A stretch of DNA of 64,000 nt from Marinibacterium anthonyi (GCA_003217735.2 CP031585.1:2343501-2407500), one strand, 5' to 3'. Shown: positions 9,666 to 18,054, numbered from the stretch's first letter. Notes: generated from the sequence alone by a model not told the origin. Numbers and translations are program-made.

Positions 9666-10031
9666 ATGGCCTCGCATGGTATTGCCACACTGACCATTGC
9701 TGAAATGCTGATCCTCGTCGGCGACGACCCAACACGCATTCGTTCGGAAGCAGCCTTTGCAAAGCTCTGCGGGGTTTGTCCTATCCCTGCATCCAGTGGC
9801 CAAACCCGCCGTTTCCGTTTGAACCGTGGCGGCAATCGGCAAGCCAACGCAGCGCTCTATCGCGTGGCCATCGTCAGGATGCGAAGCCACGAACCAACGC
9901 TTGCCTATGTCAAAAAGCGCACAAAAGACGGAAAGAGCAAAAGCGAAATAATCCGGTGCCTGAAGCGCTACATCGTCCGTGAGATCTACAGCCAGCTCTG
10001 TGTGCCCAAAACAGCTGAAATCGCGCCTTGA
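9666..10031 (+). pseudogene. IS110-family transposase, C-terminal remnant
   Basis: The translated segment DDPTRIRSEAAFAKLCGVCP, followed by the SSG and LNRGGNRQANAALY motifs, is the C-terminal Transposase_20 domain of IS110/IS116/IS902 elements. The upstream half with the DEDD nuclease domain is missing. The remnant begins exactly at the right end of the IS3 element, and no N-terminal part is found left of that element. After about base 10003 the frame runs into unrelated sequence. It is not functional. Confidence 0.85.
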
Positions 10032-10044
10032 CGAATATAGGAGC

Positions 10045-10221
10045 TTCAACTCGATGGTGGAAAGGTTCTTCAAGACCATCAAGTCCGAGCTGATCTGGCT
10101 GGTTGCATGGCAATCCCGCCAGCAGGCCGAAAACGCCGTCGCCAGATACATCGATGGGTTCTATAACCCCGTCAGGCGGCATTCATCGCTCGGCTTCCAG
10201 AGCCCCATTGCCTTCGAGTGA
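10045..10221 (+). pseudogene. IS3-family OrfB, C-terminal remnant (different element)
   Basis: About 58 codons match the end of an IS3-family OrfB: NSMVERFFKTIKSELI carries the catalytic Glu, and YIDGFYNPVRRHSSLGFQSP is the typical C-terminus. It differs from the intact element at 8393-9665, so it comes from another insertion. It is fused directly behind the IS110 remnant and has no start of its own. Confidence 0.85.
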
Positions 10222-10276
10222 ACGGCCAAAGAAGTGAGCTAAACGCTCTCCACAATAGCCGGGCAATTCCAACGGC

Positions 10277-10631
10277 GCGATCGTCGGACGGGGAGCCGAG
10301 GCGCGCATTCCCACCCGCCGGAACGGCCGCCCCTCGAAAGGGGACTGCCCGGATGCCAGTGCCCGAAACGGCATCCTTCACGAGACACGACGCTTGGGAC
10401 GAGCCAACTGGAAGCGGTCGGTCGACTACCACGTCCGAAGTCGGGTCGAGGCACGGATGACCTCGCAGGTTCTCTCAGACCTGTGGCGTTCACCTGCTCG
10501 ACCTCAAGTCCCTCGGCGAGCGCATCGCCTCACGCAACCCTGATCGGCAGACCGCCGAGATCCAAATCCGCATCGCCGTCATGAACAGATACAACACCCT
10601 CGGCATTACCGACATCATCGCCGTTGGTTGA
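10277..10631 (+). pseudogene. IS5-family transposase remnant with frameshift
   Basis: Two adjoining frames together match the C-terminal third of an IS5-family transposase. The first (from 10277) reads ARIPTRRNGRP ... HETRRLGRANWKRSVDYH ... RSRVEARM. The second, in another frame (10461-10631), reads LDLKSLGERIASRNPDRQTA ... IQIRIAVMNRYNTLG and ends at a stop. A frameshift near 10455 separates them and the 5' two thirds are absent. It is the third transposase relic in a row. Confidence 0.75.
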
Positions 10632-10793
10632 ACACAGAGCGGGAATGGGGAGGATCGGCCGTCAGCCGATTAGCGCAACAACGCCCTTTAATGCGTACAA
10701 CACTTCGTTGGCAGTGCGCGTTCCAGAGACCACCTAGAGCCCGTTTTTTGATTAGCGGGATTGAAGGCGACAAGCTGCGCAAAGCGAGTCAGA

Positions 10794-11906
10794 TCATCTC
10801 TGTCTATTGTGGGGAGGCAGGTACGTCTCGGGGCTTAAGTCCTTGCTGAATACGAGCTGCATTCCCGGCCAGTTCGCATATTTGTCGCCAGTTTCCCGGA
10901 TATGTGTATAGCGTTTTAGGCCGACCCAGGACCGGTGTCCGCTGACGGCTGCAGCATGGGGAATGTTCCAGCCCATTTCAAATAGTCGCGAGATGCCTTC
11001 GTGACGCAGGTCGTGGAAGTGTAGATTATCGATGTCGAGTAGCTTACAAGCGCGCGTAAAGTTAGCCGTGATCGCGTCCGGGGAGTAGGGGAAGATCTCA
11101 GCTTTTCGCTCGGGCATGCTGTCGATGATCCGAATGGCCTCGTCGGGCAGGTCGACCCAGGTGTCGTTGCCGAGCTTTTCGCCGGGATGCTTCATGTCAC
11201 GGACCAGAATGCGTTTGTGCTCCTTCTGGAAATCATCCCAGGTGAGACGGGTGATCTCCGCCTGTCGGCGCGTCGAGAAGAGAGCGAAAACGATCACCTT
11301 GTGCATGGGCATGGCTTGAGGTGTTCTCTGGCGCCGATCAATGAAATGGGCCAGCAGCCGGTCGAGTTCATCGAGGGTGGGCCTGCGGTTACGCTGCGCG
11401 GAACGGGAGATAATCCCCATACGGCGCGCGACGGTGATCGCGTCTCTCATCTCCCGGTCATCCAGTCGAAAGTCCCACATCGGTCGTGCTATGGCGAATA
11501 TGGAGGCGAGATGGCTCGCGTAGTTCCCGACGGTTTGCGGTTGCCCGGGCAGTGACTGAAGGAACTCGATGATATCCTTCGACTTGATGGTGGAGCAGGG
11601 CAGATCGGCGATCGGGTAGGTGGCGATGGTCCTGAGGACTTGGGCTTTTGTGCGACCGATGTCCTTCACGGCTTCCTCGGTATAGCGCTCGATCGCTTTG
11701 GACAGCGGAGGGTCGGATGCGTTCAACTCTTCCAGCGCACCAGGTTTTGCTAGCTCTTTCTCGCGTTTCTTTATCCAGGCGGCCGCAGCTGGGCGTCTGT
11801 CAAAAGTCTTCGTCTCATGATAGACGGTGCCCTCGCGCATCACTCGTACACGTGCCCTGTAGCTGTGACTTCCATCCTTGCGTTTGCGTGTGGTGATCGA
11901 GCCCAT
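10794..11906 (-). CDS. int: Tyrosine recombinase, dusA-associated integrase
   Basis: This is a phage/island-type tyrosine integrase of 370 residues. The N-terminal part (about 1-60, MGSITTRKRKDGSHSYRARV) is an arm-binding-like domain, a SAM-like core-binding domain follows, and the catalytic domain covers about 200-350. Active-site residues are visible: Arg in LFSTRRQAEITRL, Lys in RDMKHPGEK, His/Arg in FHDLRHEGISRL, His in VSGHRSW and the Tyr nucleophile in GLKRYTHI. The ATG at 11906 gives the normal family N-terminus. It sits back to back with dusA, the known target of a family of integrases that insert at the dusA 5' end. It probably marks the right boundary of a genomic island to the left. 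Excision genes are not seen. Confidence 0.93.
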   Translation of the reverse strand: MGSITTRKRKDGSHSYRARVRVMREGTVYHETKTFDRRPAAAAWIKKREKELAKPGALEELNASDPPLSKAIERYTEEAVKDIGRTKAQVLRTIATYPIADLPCSTIKSKDIIEFLQSLPGQPQTVGNYASHLASIFAIARPMWDFRLDDREMRDAITVARRMGIISRSAQRNRRPTLDELDRLLAHFIDRRQRTPQAMPMHKVIVFALFSTRRQAEITRLTWDDFQKEHKRILVRDMKHPGEKLGNDTWVDLPDEAIRIIDSMPERKAEIFPYSPDAITANFTRACKLLDIDNLHFHDLRHEGISRLFEMGWNIPHAAAVSGHRSWVGLKRYTHIRETGDKYANWPGMQLVFSKDLSPETYLPPHNRQR

Positions 11907-11919
11907 GATGGTCTCCCCA

Positions 11920-11986
11920 TTTGGTCCACGAAATTGTATTTGGTCCTCAGGACCAAATCCAATGTCAAAATCGACGAGTTTGGTCC
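11920..11986. repeat. Cluster of four TTTGGTCC octamers between int and dusA
   Basis: TTTGGTCC occurs at 11920-11927, 11939-11946 and 11979-11986, and its complement GGACCAAA at 11950-11957. The second and inverted copies form the perfect dyad TTTGGTCC-TCA-GGACCAAA. The cluster lies just upstream of the integrase start and 90-160 bases from the probable crossover site in dusA. That is the usual place for integrase arm-type or excisionase sites. An autoregulatory operator for int is the alternative. Confidence 0.75.
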
Positions 11987-12025
11987 ATAATGAGCGGAAA
12001 CGAGACGAACTGTAGGTGCCTGTAA

Positions 12026-13033
12026 GTGGATGAAAAATATAAAAAACCGGATTTATCAAGGGCCGCCCGACTGTCCGTGGCGCCGATGATGGATTGGACG
12101 GACCGCCATTGCCGCTATTTCCACCGGCTGCTGAGCGGGCGGACATTGCTTTATACCGAAATGGTCACCGCGCCCGCGCTGGTGCGCGGTGGTGCGTTGC
12201 ATCTGCTGGAATTCAACGCCGAGGAACATCCCGTCGCGCTGCAGCTGGGCGGATCGGATCCCGATGAGCTGGCCCAGGCCGCGCGGCTGGGAGCGCAGGC
12301 GGGATATGACGAGATCAACCTGAATGTCGGCTGCCCGTCGGACCGGGTGCAATCGGGCTGCTTCGGCGCGGTGCTGATGGAACGCCCGGAGCTGGTGGCC
12401 GATTGCGTGGCTGCGATGCGCGATGCGGTGGATGTCGAGGTGACGGTGAAATGCCGGATCGGGGTGGACGATCAGGACCCGCAGGCCGTGCTGCCCGATT
12501 TCATCGACCGGATGCGGGATGCCGGGTGCCGGCGGATCACGATCCATGCGCGCAAGGCCTGGCTGCAGGGGCTGAGCCCGAAGGAAAACCGCGATGTGCC
12601 GCCGCTGGATTACCCGCTGGTCATCGCCATGAAGCAGGCGTTCCCGGATATGCACGTGTCGATCAACGGGGGCGTCACCTCGCTGGAACAGGCCAGCGCG
12701 TTGCTGGACCAGGGGCTGGACGGGGTGATGATCGGGCGGTCGGCCTATCACGATCCGGCGGCGATCCTGTGTGCCGCCGATCCGGTGATCCATGGCGAAG
12801 GCGACGCATCGGATCCCGTCGCGGTGGCGCGGGCAATGCAGCCTTATATCGAATCACACCTGATCGCCGGCGGCAGGCTGCACCAGGTGACGCGTCACAT
12901 GCTGGGGCTGTTTGCGGGCCGTCCCGGCGCGCGGCGCTGGCGGCAGGTGCTGTCGGCGCAGGCCACACGTCCCGGCGCGGGGCCTGAGGTGATCGACGCG
13001 GCGCTCGAACCGGTTCTGTCGAGCGCCGCCTGA
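12026..13033 (+). CDS. dusA: tRNA-dihydrouridine(20/20a) synthase DusA
   Basis: DusA is an FMN-dependent enzyme that reduces uridine 20/20a in the tRNA D-loop. The 335 residues form a TIM barrel followed by a helical tRNA-binding domain. Visible signatures are VAPMMDWTDRHCRYFHRLLS, INLNVGCPSDRVQSGCFGA with the active-site Cys at about residue 102, VKCRIGVDD, ITIHARKAWLQGLSPKENR and INGGV. The start is GTG at 12026, immediately after an in-frame TAA. The first ten codons are strikingly AT-rich (DEKYKKPDLS) compared with the GC-rich body. This suggests the 5' end was supplied by the inserted element. The gene otherwise looks intact and has full family length. Confidence 0.95.
   Translation: MDEKYKKPDLSRAARLSVAPMMDWTDRHCRYFHRLLSGRTLLYTEMVTAPALVRGGALHLLEFNAEEHPVALQLGGSDPDELAQAARLGAQAGYDEINLNVGCPSDRVQSGCFGAVLMERPELVADCVAAMRDAVDVEVTVKCRIGVDDQDPQAVLPDFIDRMRDAGCRRITIHARKAWLQGLSPKENRDVPPLDYPLVIAMKQAFPDMHVSINGGVTSLEQASALLDQGLDGVMIGRSAYHDPAAILCAADPVIHGEGDASDPVAVARAMQPYIESHLIAGGRLHQVTRHMLGLFAGRPGARRWRQVLSAQATRPGAGPEVIDAALEPVLSSAA
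12079..12112. other. Probable integration (att) core inside dusA 5' end
   Basis: Elements with dusA-associated integrases recombine in the conserved 5' segment of dusA, which here encodes VAPMMDWTDRHC. The change from AT-rich leader to GC-rich dusA body just upstream is consistent with a crossover near here. No second copy of this segment was found in the window, so the other end of the island lies outside or has been lost. Confidence 0.45.
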
Positions 13034-13041
13034 AGGCCTGA

Positions 13042-14229
13042 TCAGACCGCGGGCGCGGGTTCTTCGTCGCGCTGGACGAAGGTCAGCGTCAGGGCCATGG
13101 CGATCACCGCGCAGAAGGCGATGGCCGCGATCATCGGCATGGCGGTGCCGTCAAAGAAGATCCCCGAGATGGAGATCATCACGCCACCCGTCAGCATCTG
13201 CAGCGTCCCGCCCAGCGACGAGGCCAGCCCGGCCTTGTCGCCATGGGGTTCCAGCGCCAGCACGGCGGTGGTCGGGATCACCAGGCCCAGCCCCGCGTTC
13301 GACGCGAACAGCCCGGCCATGACCACCGGCAGCGGCGCCAGGCCCGCGATGGCGGCAGACAGCAGCAGCAGGTTCGACAGGAAGAAGATCCCGACACCCA
13401 GCCGCACGACCCGGACGACGCCGATCCGCTGGGCGATGGGGCCGGCCAGCTGGGTCGCGCCGAAGAAACCAAGCGCGTTCAGCGCGAAGGCCAGCGAGAA
13501 CTGGGTGCTGCCCAGGCCGAACTGGCCCATGTAGACGAAGCTGGCCGAGGCCAGGTAGACGAAGAAGCTGGCCATGCCGAAGCCGCCGATGAAGGTCAGC
13601 CCCATGAAGCTGCCGTCGGTCAGAAGCGACTTGGCGTTGATCGACAGACGGCGCAGGTTGATCGGGGTCCGCCGCTCTTTCGGCAGGGTTTCGGGCAGCA
13701 GGAACAGCGTGATGAACATCGACAGCACGGCAAGACCCGCCATGAAGGCAAAGACCACGCGCCAGCCCGACATCCCCACCACGATCGAACCCGCCAGCGG
13801 CGCCAGCATCGGCGAGACCGAGATGACCAGCATGACAAGCGACATCAGCTTGGTCGCTTCGGGCCCGCGGTAGAGGTCGCGCACGATGGCACGCGGCATG
13901 ACCATCATGGCCGCCCCGCCAAAGCCCTGGACGGCGCGCCAGATGGTCAGGCTTCCGGCGGTCTGCGCGAAGGCCGCGCCGATGGCGCCGACAAAGAAGA
14001 TCGTCGCCCCCATCAGGATCGGCGTGCGCCGGCCGGTCTGGTCGGCAAGCGGACCGTACAGGATCTGCGCCAGGCCATAGGCGATGAAATAGGCGGTCAA
14101 CGAGAACTGGATCTGCGATTCCGATGCCGAAAGGTCATCGGCGATCATCGGCAGGGCGGGCAGGTACATGTCGATCGCAAAGGGGCCGACGACCGACAGA
14201 AGCCCGAGCATGAGGGCAATCCGGAGCAT
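13042..14229 (-). CDS. MFS multidrug exporter, Bcr/CflA family
   Basis: This is a 12-helix exporter of 395 residues in the Bcr/CflA group of drug:H+ antiporters. Helix 1 carries the diagnostic GPFAIDMYLPALPMIADDL, loop 2-3 the GPLADQTGRRTPIL motif, and helix 5 the motif-C-like SPMLAPLAGSIV. The ATG at 14229 (MLRIALML) is preferred because GAAAGG lies upstream and it places helix 1 at the N-terminus. The gene converges with dusA, leaving only 8 bases between the stops. Substrates could be bicyclomycin-like compounds, sulfonamides or metabolites; the sequence does not decide. Confidence 0.92.
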   Translation of the reverse strand: MLRIALMLGLLSVVGPFAIDMYLPALPMIADDLSASESQIQFSLTAYFIAYGLAQILYGPLADQTGRRTPILMGATIFFVGAIGAAFAQTAGSLTIWRAVQGFGGAAMMVMPRAIVRDLYRGPEATKLMSLVMLVISVSPMLAPLAGSIVVGMSGWRVVFAFMAGLAVLSMFITLFLLPETLPKERRTPINLRRLSINAKSLLTDGSFMGLTFIGGFGMASFFVYLASASFVYMGQFGLGSTQFSLAFALNALGFFGATQLAGPIAQRIGVVRVVRLGVGIFFLSNLLLLSAAIAGLAPLPVVMAGLFASNAGLGLVIPTTAVLALEPHGDKAGLASSLGGTLQMLTGGVMISISGIFFDGTAMPMIAAIAFCAVIAMALTLTFVQRDEEPAPAV

Positions 14230-14377
14230 GTATGAAACCTTTCGGGGAATCGAATCGCGTACAATATGTGCCGCAAACATTTACATGCCCATAACATGTA
14301 TCTGGCGGTCCGCCAACCCGACGACTCCTTTTAGGCGGGTTCCCCCGGGGAAGCAACCGGCTTGCACCGGGCGCAAG

Positions 14378-14421
14378 AAGCTGTATCCAAGCGGTCGGAG
14401 GAGGACCCCTGCATACAGCTT
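14378..14421 (+). promoter_or_regulatory. Hairpin in the leader of the TSUP gene
   Basis: AAGCTGTAT (14378-14386) and ATACAGCTT (14413-14421) form a perfect 9-bp stem around a 26-base loop containing a Shine-Dalgarno-like GGAGGAGG. It lies 19 bases upstream of an alternative GTG start and 52 bases upstream of the ATG at 14473. It could be a transcript structure or a protein-binding dyad. Confidence 0.4.
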
Positions 14422-14472
14422 GCGAGGGAGGAGAACGCCGTGCTGGCTCGGCAAACCGTCAAGAGAGGTTAC

Positions 14473-15297
14473 ATGGCCGATACTGAACTCCTTCTGCCCA
14501 TGATTGGGCTTCTTCTGGTCATCGGGGCCTTTGCCGGGCTTCTGGCCGGGCTTCTGGGTGTCGGGGGCGGCATCGTCCTGGTTCCGGCCTTTTTCCACGC
14601 TTTCAAGGAGTTGGGCTATGACAGCCCGCAGCTGATGCAGATGTGCCTGGCGACGTCGCTGGCCACGATCATCGTGACGTCGCTGCGGTCGGTCAGCAGC
14701 CACAACCGCAAGGGCGCCGTGGACTGGACGATCCTGAAGTCCTGGGGGCCGGGGATCGCCATTGGCGCGGTGATCGGCGTGCTGACGGCGGCGTGGCTGA
14801 AGTCGGGCACGTTGCAGGGGGTGTTCGGGGTCCTGGGGCTGGTGATCGGGGTCTACCTGTTGCTGGGCCGCCAGGACTGGCGCCTGGGCGAGGATATGCC
14901 GCGCGGGATCGCGCGCGCGATCCTGTCGCCCCTGGTCGGTCTGCTGTCGGTGCTGATGGGCATCGGCGGCGGCAGTTTCGGCGTGCCGCTTATGACGCTT
15001 TACAACCAGCCGATCCACCGGGCGGTGGGCACGGCGGCGGGCTTTGGCGTGATCATCGCCGTGCCGTCGGTGATCGGGTTCCTGTTCTACCCGATCGATC
15101 CGGCGCTGAGGCCCTGGGGCACCGTGGGGGTCGTCAACATCCCCACTTTCCTGATCATCATCGCGATGACCCTGATCACCGCGCCGCTTGGCGTGAAGCT
15201 GGCCCATGCGATGAACCCCAAGCCGCTGAAGCGGGTGCTGGGCGGGTTCCTGGTGATCGTTGCGCTGAACATGATGCGCAAGTCGATCGGTCTGTAA
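14473..15297 (+). CDS. TSUP-family permease (TauE/SafE), putative sulfite/organosulfonate exporter
   Basis: This is a membrane protein of 274 residues with about eight helices in the TSUP (TauE/SafE) family, which moves sulfite, sulfoacetate and related anions. Both internal repeats show the family glycine motif: FAGLLAGLLGVGGGIVLVPA near residue 20 and VLMGIGGGSFGVPLMTL near residue 165. The ATG at 14473 has AAGAGAGG directly upstream. An in-frame GTG at 14440 with GGAGGAG upstream would add 11 residues and cannot be excluded. The putative iron oxygenase gene follows 10 bases after the stop and is probably co-transcribed. Confidence 0.9.
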   Translation: MADTELLLPMIGLLLVIGAFAGLLAGLLGVGGGIVLVPAFFHAFKELGYDSPQLMQMCLATSLATIIVTSLRSVSSHNRKGAVDWTILKSWGPGIAIGAVIGVLTAAWLKSGTLQGVFGVLGLVIGVYLLLGRQDWRLGEDMPRGIARAILSPLVGLLSVLMGIGGGSFGVPLMTLYNQPIHRAVGTAAGFGVIIAVPSVIGFLFYPIDPALRPWGTVGVVNIPTFLIIIAMTLITAPLGVKLAHAMNPKPLKRVLGGFLVIVALNMMRKSIGL

Positions 15298-15307
15298 GGG
15301 CGCGTGA

Positions 15308-16063
15308 TTGACAGAGCCTGACGGATACCGGACCTATGCGGCCAATCCCGGCACGCGGTGCTGGGCGGCGGCGGCGCTGGCCGCGGCGCGCCCGGTGTTG
15401 CGCGATCCCGAGGTCCTGGCGCGCAACCTGCGTCATGGCGGGACCTGGTTCGTGGGCGTCGACGAACTGCCATCGGGCGCCTGGGGGGCGATTGGCGACG
15501 TGCCGCTGCGGGGCGCGTTCCTGACGGATCTGTGTCCGGTGAAAGCGTCGGTTCAGGGGCAATTGTCGGTGGTCTACCCGGGTTATCCCGGCCGCGATCC
15601 GGACGAGAGCGATGCCAGCCACCGCTATCGGCTGATGCGCGCGGCGGCGCATGTGGACGGGTTGAAGGCCGTGGGCCCCGCGCGGCGGCGGGTGCCGGAC
15701 GAGCTGCACGCCTTCATCCTGGGGCTGCCGCTGAGCGATGTGACCCAGGCGCCGACGCTGGTCTGGCCGGGATCGCATCGCATCATCGGCGCGGCGCTGC
15801 TGGACGCGGTGGGCGACGCGGATCCGATCGGGGTGGACGTCAGCGAGGCCTACGGCGCGGCGCGGGCCGAGGTGTTCCGTACGATCCGGCCCGTGGCGAT
15901 GCCGTGCCGGGCGGGCGAGGCGTTCCTGTTGCACCGGTTCCTGCTGCATGGCACCGCGCCGTGGGAAGACGACCTGGCCCCGGCGCCGGAGGGGCGCGTG
16001 GTGGCGTTCTTTCGCCCCGAGGTGGCGACACTTGAACAATGGCGCACCCGGACCTGGGTGTAG
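15308..16063 (+). CDS. Conserved hypothetical, putative Fe(II)/2-oxoglutarate oxygenase fold
   Basis: This is a 251-residue cytoplasmic protein with no certain named homologue. It carries elements of the phytanoyl-CoA-hydroxylase-like fold: an HxD pair in AAHVDGLK near residue 115, a distal His in FLLHRFLLHGTAPW near residue 210, and an Arg two strands later in RVVAFFRPE that could bind 2-oxoglutarate. If the metal triad is real, it hydroxylates a small molecule. The start is TTG at 15308, because a stop codon lies immediately upstream and no ATG follows for a long way. It lies 10 bases behind the TSUP gene. The fold assignment is inference. Confidence 0.7.
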   Translation: MTEPDGYRTYAANPGTRCWAAAALAAARPVLRDPEVLARNLRHGGTWFVGVDELPSGAWGAIGDVPLRGAFLTDLCPVKASVQGQLSVVYPGYPGRDPDESDASHRYRLMRAAAHVDGLKAVGPARRRVPDELHAFILGLPLSDVTQAPTLVWPGSHRIIGAALLDAVGDADPIGVDVSEAYGAARAEVFRTIRPVAMPCRAGEAFLLHRFLLHGTAPWEDDLAPAPEGRVVAFFRPEVATLEQWRTRTWV

Positions 16064-16068
16064 GGCCG

Positions 16069-16094
16069 GGGTATTTTCAAAGAGAAAGAAGCAG
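16069..16094. repeat. Dispersed 26-bp repeat, copy 1
   Basis: This 26-base element begins GGGTATTT and ends AGAGAAAGAAGCAG. It matches 50251-50276 at 24 of 26 positions and shares both ends with 53166-53188 on the other strand. Here it fills almost the whole gap between two convergent genes. Confidence 0.75.
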
Positions 16095-16097
16095 CAT

Positions 16098-16328
16098 TCA
16101 GCGCTTGAGCCGGGCGCTGCGCCCGCCGCGGCGTTTGGCCAGGCGGGGGGCGCGGGCGGGCAGGGCGGCGATGATCTCGGCCCGCGTTTCGGGCGTCATG
16201 GAAGACCAGGCGGCGATTTCCTGCAAGGTGCGGTAGCAGCCGGTGCAAATGCCTTCCTGGGGGTGGATCATGCAGATCTTGATGCAGGGGGAATCCATCT
16301 CGTTGCGTTTCCAGATCTCGTCGTTCAC
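16098..16328 (-). CDS. DUF1289 small cysteine-motif protein
   Basis: This is a 76-residue protein of the DUF1289 family. Four cysteines in [20 protein letters not shown] (about residues 13-32) form the family's likely metal site, and a short helix follows. The C-terminus is very basic ([13 protein letters not shown]), suggesting nucleic-acid contact. The GTG start at 16328 overlaps the ruvX stop by 3 bases, so the gene is translationally coupled as the last member of a ccmI-ruvX-DUF1289 operon. The molecular role of the family is not established. Confidence 0.88.
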   Translation of the reverse strand: MNDEIWKRNEMDSPCIKICMIHPQEGICTGCYRTLQEIAAWSSMTPETRAEIIAALPARAPRLAKRRGGRSARLKR

Positions 16329-16804
16329 GGCAGGGCCGCACCGATGTGGCGCAGCCGGTCCAGCGCGCCCTGCAGGATGAAGGCGGCGGCGACGTGGTCG
16401 ATGACTTCGGCCCGGCGCTTGCGGGACGTGTCGGCTTCGAGCAGGGCGCGTTCGGCGGCCACGGTGGAGAGCCGTTCGTCCCAGTAGGTGATCGGCAGGT
16501 CGGTGAGCCCGGTGAGGTTGCGGGCAAAGGCGCGGGTCTTCTGGCAGCGCGGCCCTTCGGAGCCGTCCATGTTGCGCGGCAGGCCCAGCACGATGCCCGC
16601 GGCATCGCGCGAGGCGAGGATGTCCATCAGCCGGGCGGCGTCGAGGGTGAATTTCTTGCGCCGGATGGTTTCCATCGGGGTGGCGGTGCCGCGCAGCCCG
16701 TCCGACAGGGCGACGCCGATGGTCTTGTCGCCGAAGTCGAGCCCGGCGATGGCGCGCATTGGCGGCAGGGCGGCGGCGAAGTCGGTGATGTCGTCGTGGA
16801 TCAT
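16325..16804 (-). CDS. ruvX: RuvX/YqgF Holliday junction resolvase-like nuclease
   Basis: This is a 159-residue RNase H-fold protein of the YqgF/RuvX family, implicated in pre-16S rRNA 5' processing and resolvase-like activity. The first metal-binding Asp lies in [20 protein letters not shown] near residue 20. The strand [15 protein letters not shown] near residue 90, [13 protein letters not shown] near residue 120 and [13 protein letters not shown] near residue 140 provide the remaining acidic site residues. The start overlaps the ccmI stop by ATGA and the stop overlaps the DUF1289 start, so the three genes form one operon. Confidence 0.94.
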   Translation of the reverse strand: MIHDDITDFAAALPPMRAIAGLDFGDKTIGVALSDGLRGTATPMETIRRKKFTLDAARLMDILASRDAAGIVLGLPRNMDGSEGPRCQKTRAFARNLTGLTDLPITYWDERLSTVAAERALLEADTSRKRRAEVIDHVAAAFILQGALDRLRHIGAALP

Positions 16805-18054
16805 TGGGTCAGCCCCGCCTGGGTTGCGGCCGCGGCGATCGTCGCCAGCGCCTGCGTGTTGCCATCGTAGGCGCTGTTGGCCGCGTCAAGCGCGGCGCGG
16901 GCCCGGTCGGTATCGCCCAGCACGCCGAGGGCCGTGATCAGGCGGGCCCATTCCTGGGGCGTGCCGCCGTCGTCGCCCAGCCGGGTTTCCAGACCTTCGA
17001 CCATGGCGCGCACCATGTCCATCCGGTCTTCGGGCGACATACTGGCCGCGGCGTCGATATCGGCCTGGCCGGGACCCGGCAGGGCAGAGACGGCGGGCCC
17101 CGGCAGGGCGGGCATGCCGGGTTGCGGGGCGTAGTCGACGCCGGCGAGGCGCGCGACATCGGGCATCTGCGCTTCGATCGGGCCGCGCCAGGGGGCGTCG
17201 GGCGTGCTGTCGCGCAGCAGGCGGTCCCAGATGGTGAACGCCCCGTCGGGCCGCCCGATCTGGCTGAGCATCAGGCCCCAGAAATAGCGCGCCACCGGCA
17301 GGGTCTGGTCCTTGTCGAGCGCCTGGGCCAGGGCGTTTTCGGCCTCGGGCGAGACATAGCCGCCGGTGGCCAGGATCATCATTTCCGCCAGTTCGGCGTA
17401 ATCCTGCGCCGGGGCACCGGCGCCCTTGATGCGGATCACCTCTTGCTGGGCGTGCCAGGCGGCGGCGAAATTGCCCAGCGACGCCTCGTTCTGGGCCAGC
17501 AGAACGTGGCCCTGCAGGTCGTCGGGACGCGTGGCCACGGTGTCGCGCAGCTTGTTCATCAGGTCGGCGTATTGCGGATCGGGGGCATCGGCGGCGGCGC
17601 GCGGTGGCATCTCGGCCTCGGCCGCCATCTGGTCGGGGCGGTTCTGGCGGACGTAATCGGCCTGGTCGATGCGCAGCTGGCGGGGCAGGTCGGCGTAGCC
17701 CGGCGTGCCCAGCGCGCGGTACAGCAGGGCGGCGCCGGCCACCAGCGCCACCGTCACCAGCCCCGCGATGACCGCGTTGCCCGTGCCGCGCCGCGCGCCT
17801 TCGGCGGCCTGGGCCTGCAGCTGGGTGTCGGCGGCCAGGATCCGGCGCGACACCTCGGCGCGGACACGGTCGGCATCGGCGGGGTCGATCACGCCGCGGG
17901 CCAGGTCGCGGTCGATTTCCTTCAGCTGGTCGCGGTAGACGCGCAGGTCATAGGCCGCCGGGGGTTCGGCCGATGCGCGTCCGCGCAGGAGCGCCAGGGC
18001 GATGAGGCCCGCGACGGCAAGGGCCAGGGCGGTCGTGACGATCCAGAACAGCAT
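16801..18054 (-). CDS. ccmI: Cytochrome c biogenesis protein CcmI (CycH)
   Basis: CcmI is the membrane chaperone that presents apocytochrome c to the haem lyase. The 417 residues show two N-terminal membrane helices (about 3-24 and 95-115) separated by the cytoplasmic leucine-zipper-like segment [20 protein letters not shown], typical of CcmI. A periplasmic part with TPR-like repeats ([20 protein letters not shown]) follows. The ATG at 18054 has GGAGGA upstream. The other ccm genes in this window (A, B, C, D, G) lie 40 kb away, an arrangement common in Rhodobacteraceae. Confidence 0.93.
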   Translation of the reverse strand: MLFWIVTTALALAVAGLIALALLRGRASAEPPAAYDLRVYRDQLKEIDRDLARGVIDPADADRVRAEVSRRILAADTQLQAQAAEGARRGTGNAVIAGLVTVALVAGAALLYRALGTPGYADLPRQLRIDQADYVRQNRPDQMAAEAEMPPRAAADAPDPQYADLMNKLRDTVATRPDDLQGHVLLAQNEASLGNFAAAWHAQQEVIRIKGAGAPAQDYAELAEMMILATGGYVSPEAENALAQALDKDQTLPVARYFWGLMLSQIGRPDGAFTIWDRLLRDSTPDAPWRGPIEAQMPDVARLAGVDYAPQPGMPALPGPAVSALPGPGQADIDAAASMSPEDRMDMVRAMVEGLETRLGDDGGTPQEWARLITALGVLGDTDRARAALDAANSAYDGNTQALATIAAAATQAGLTQ

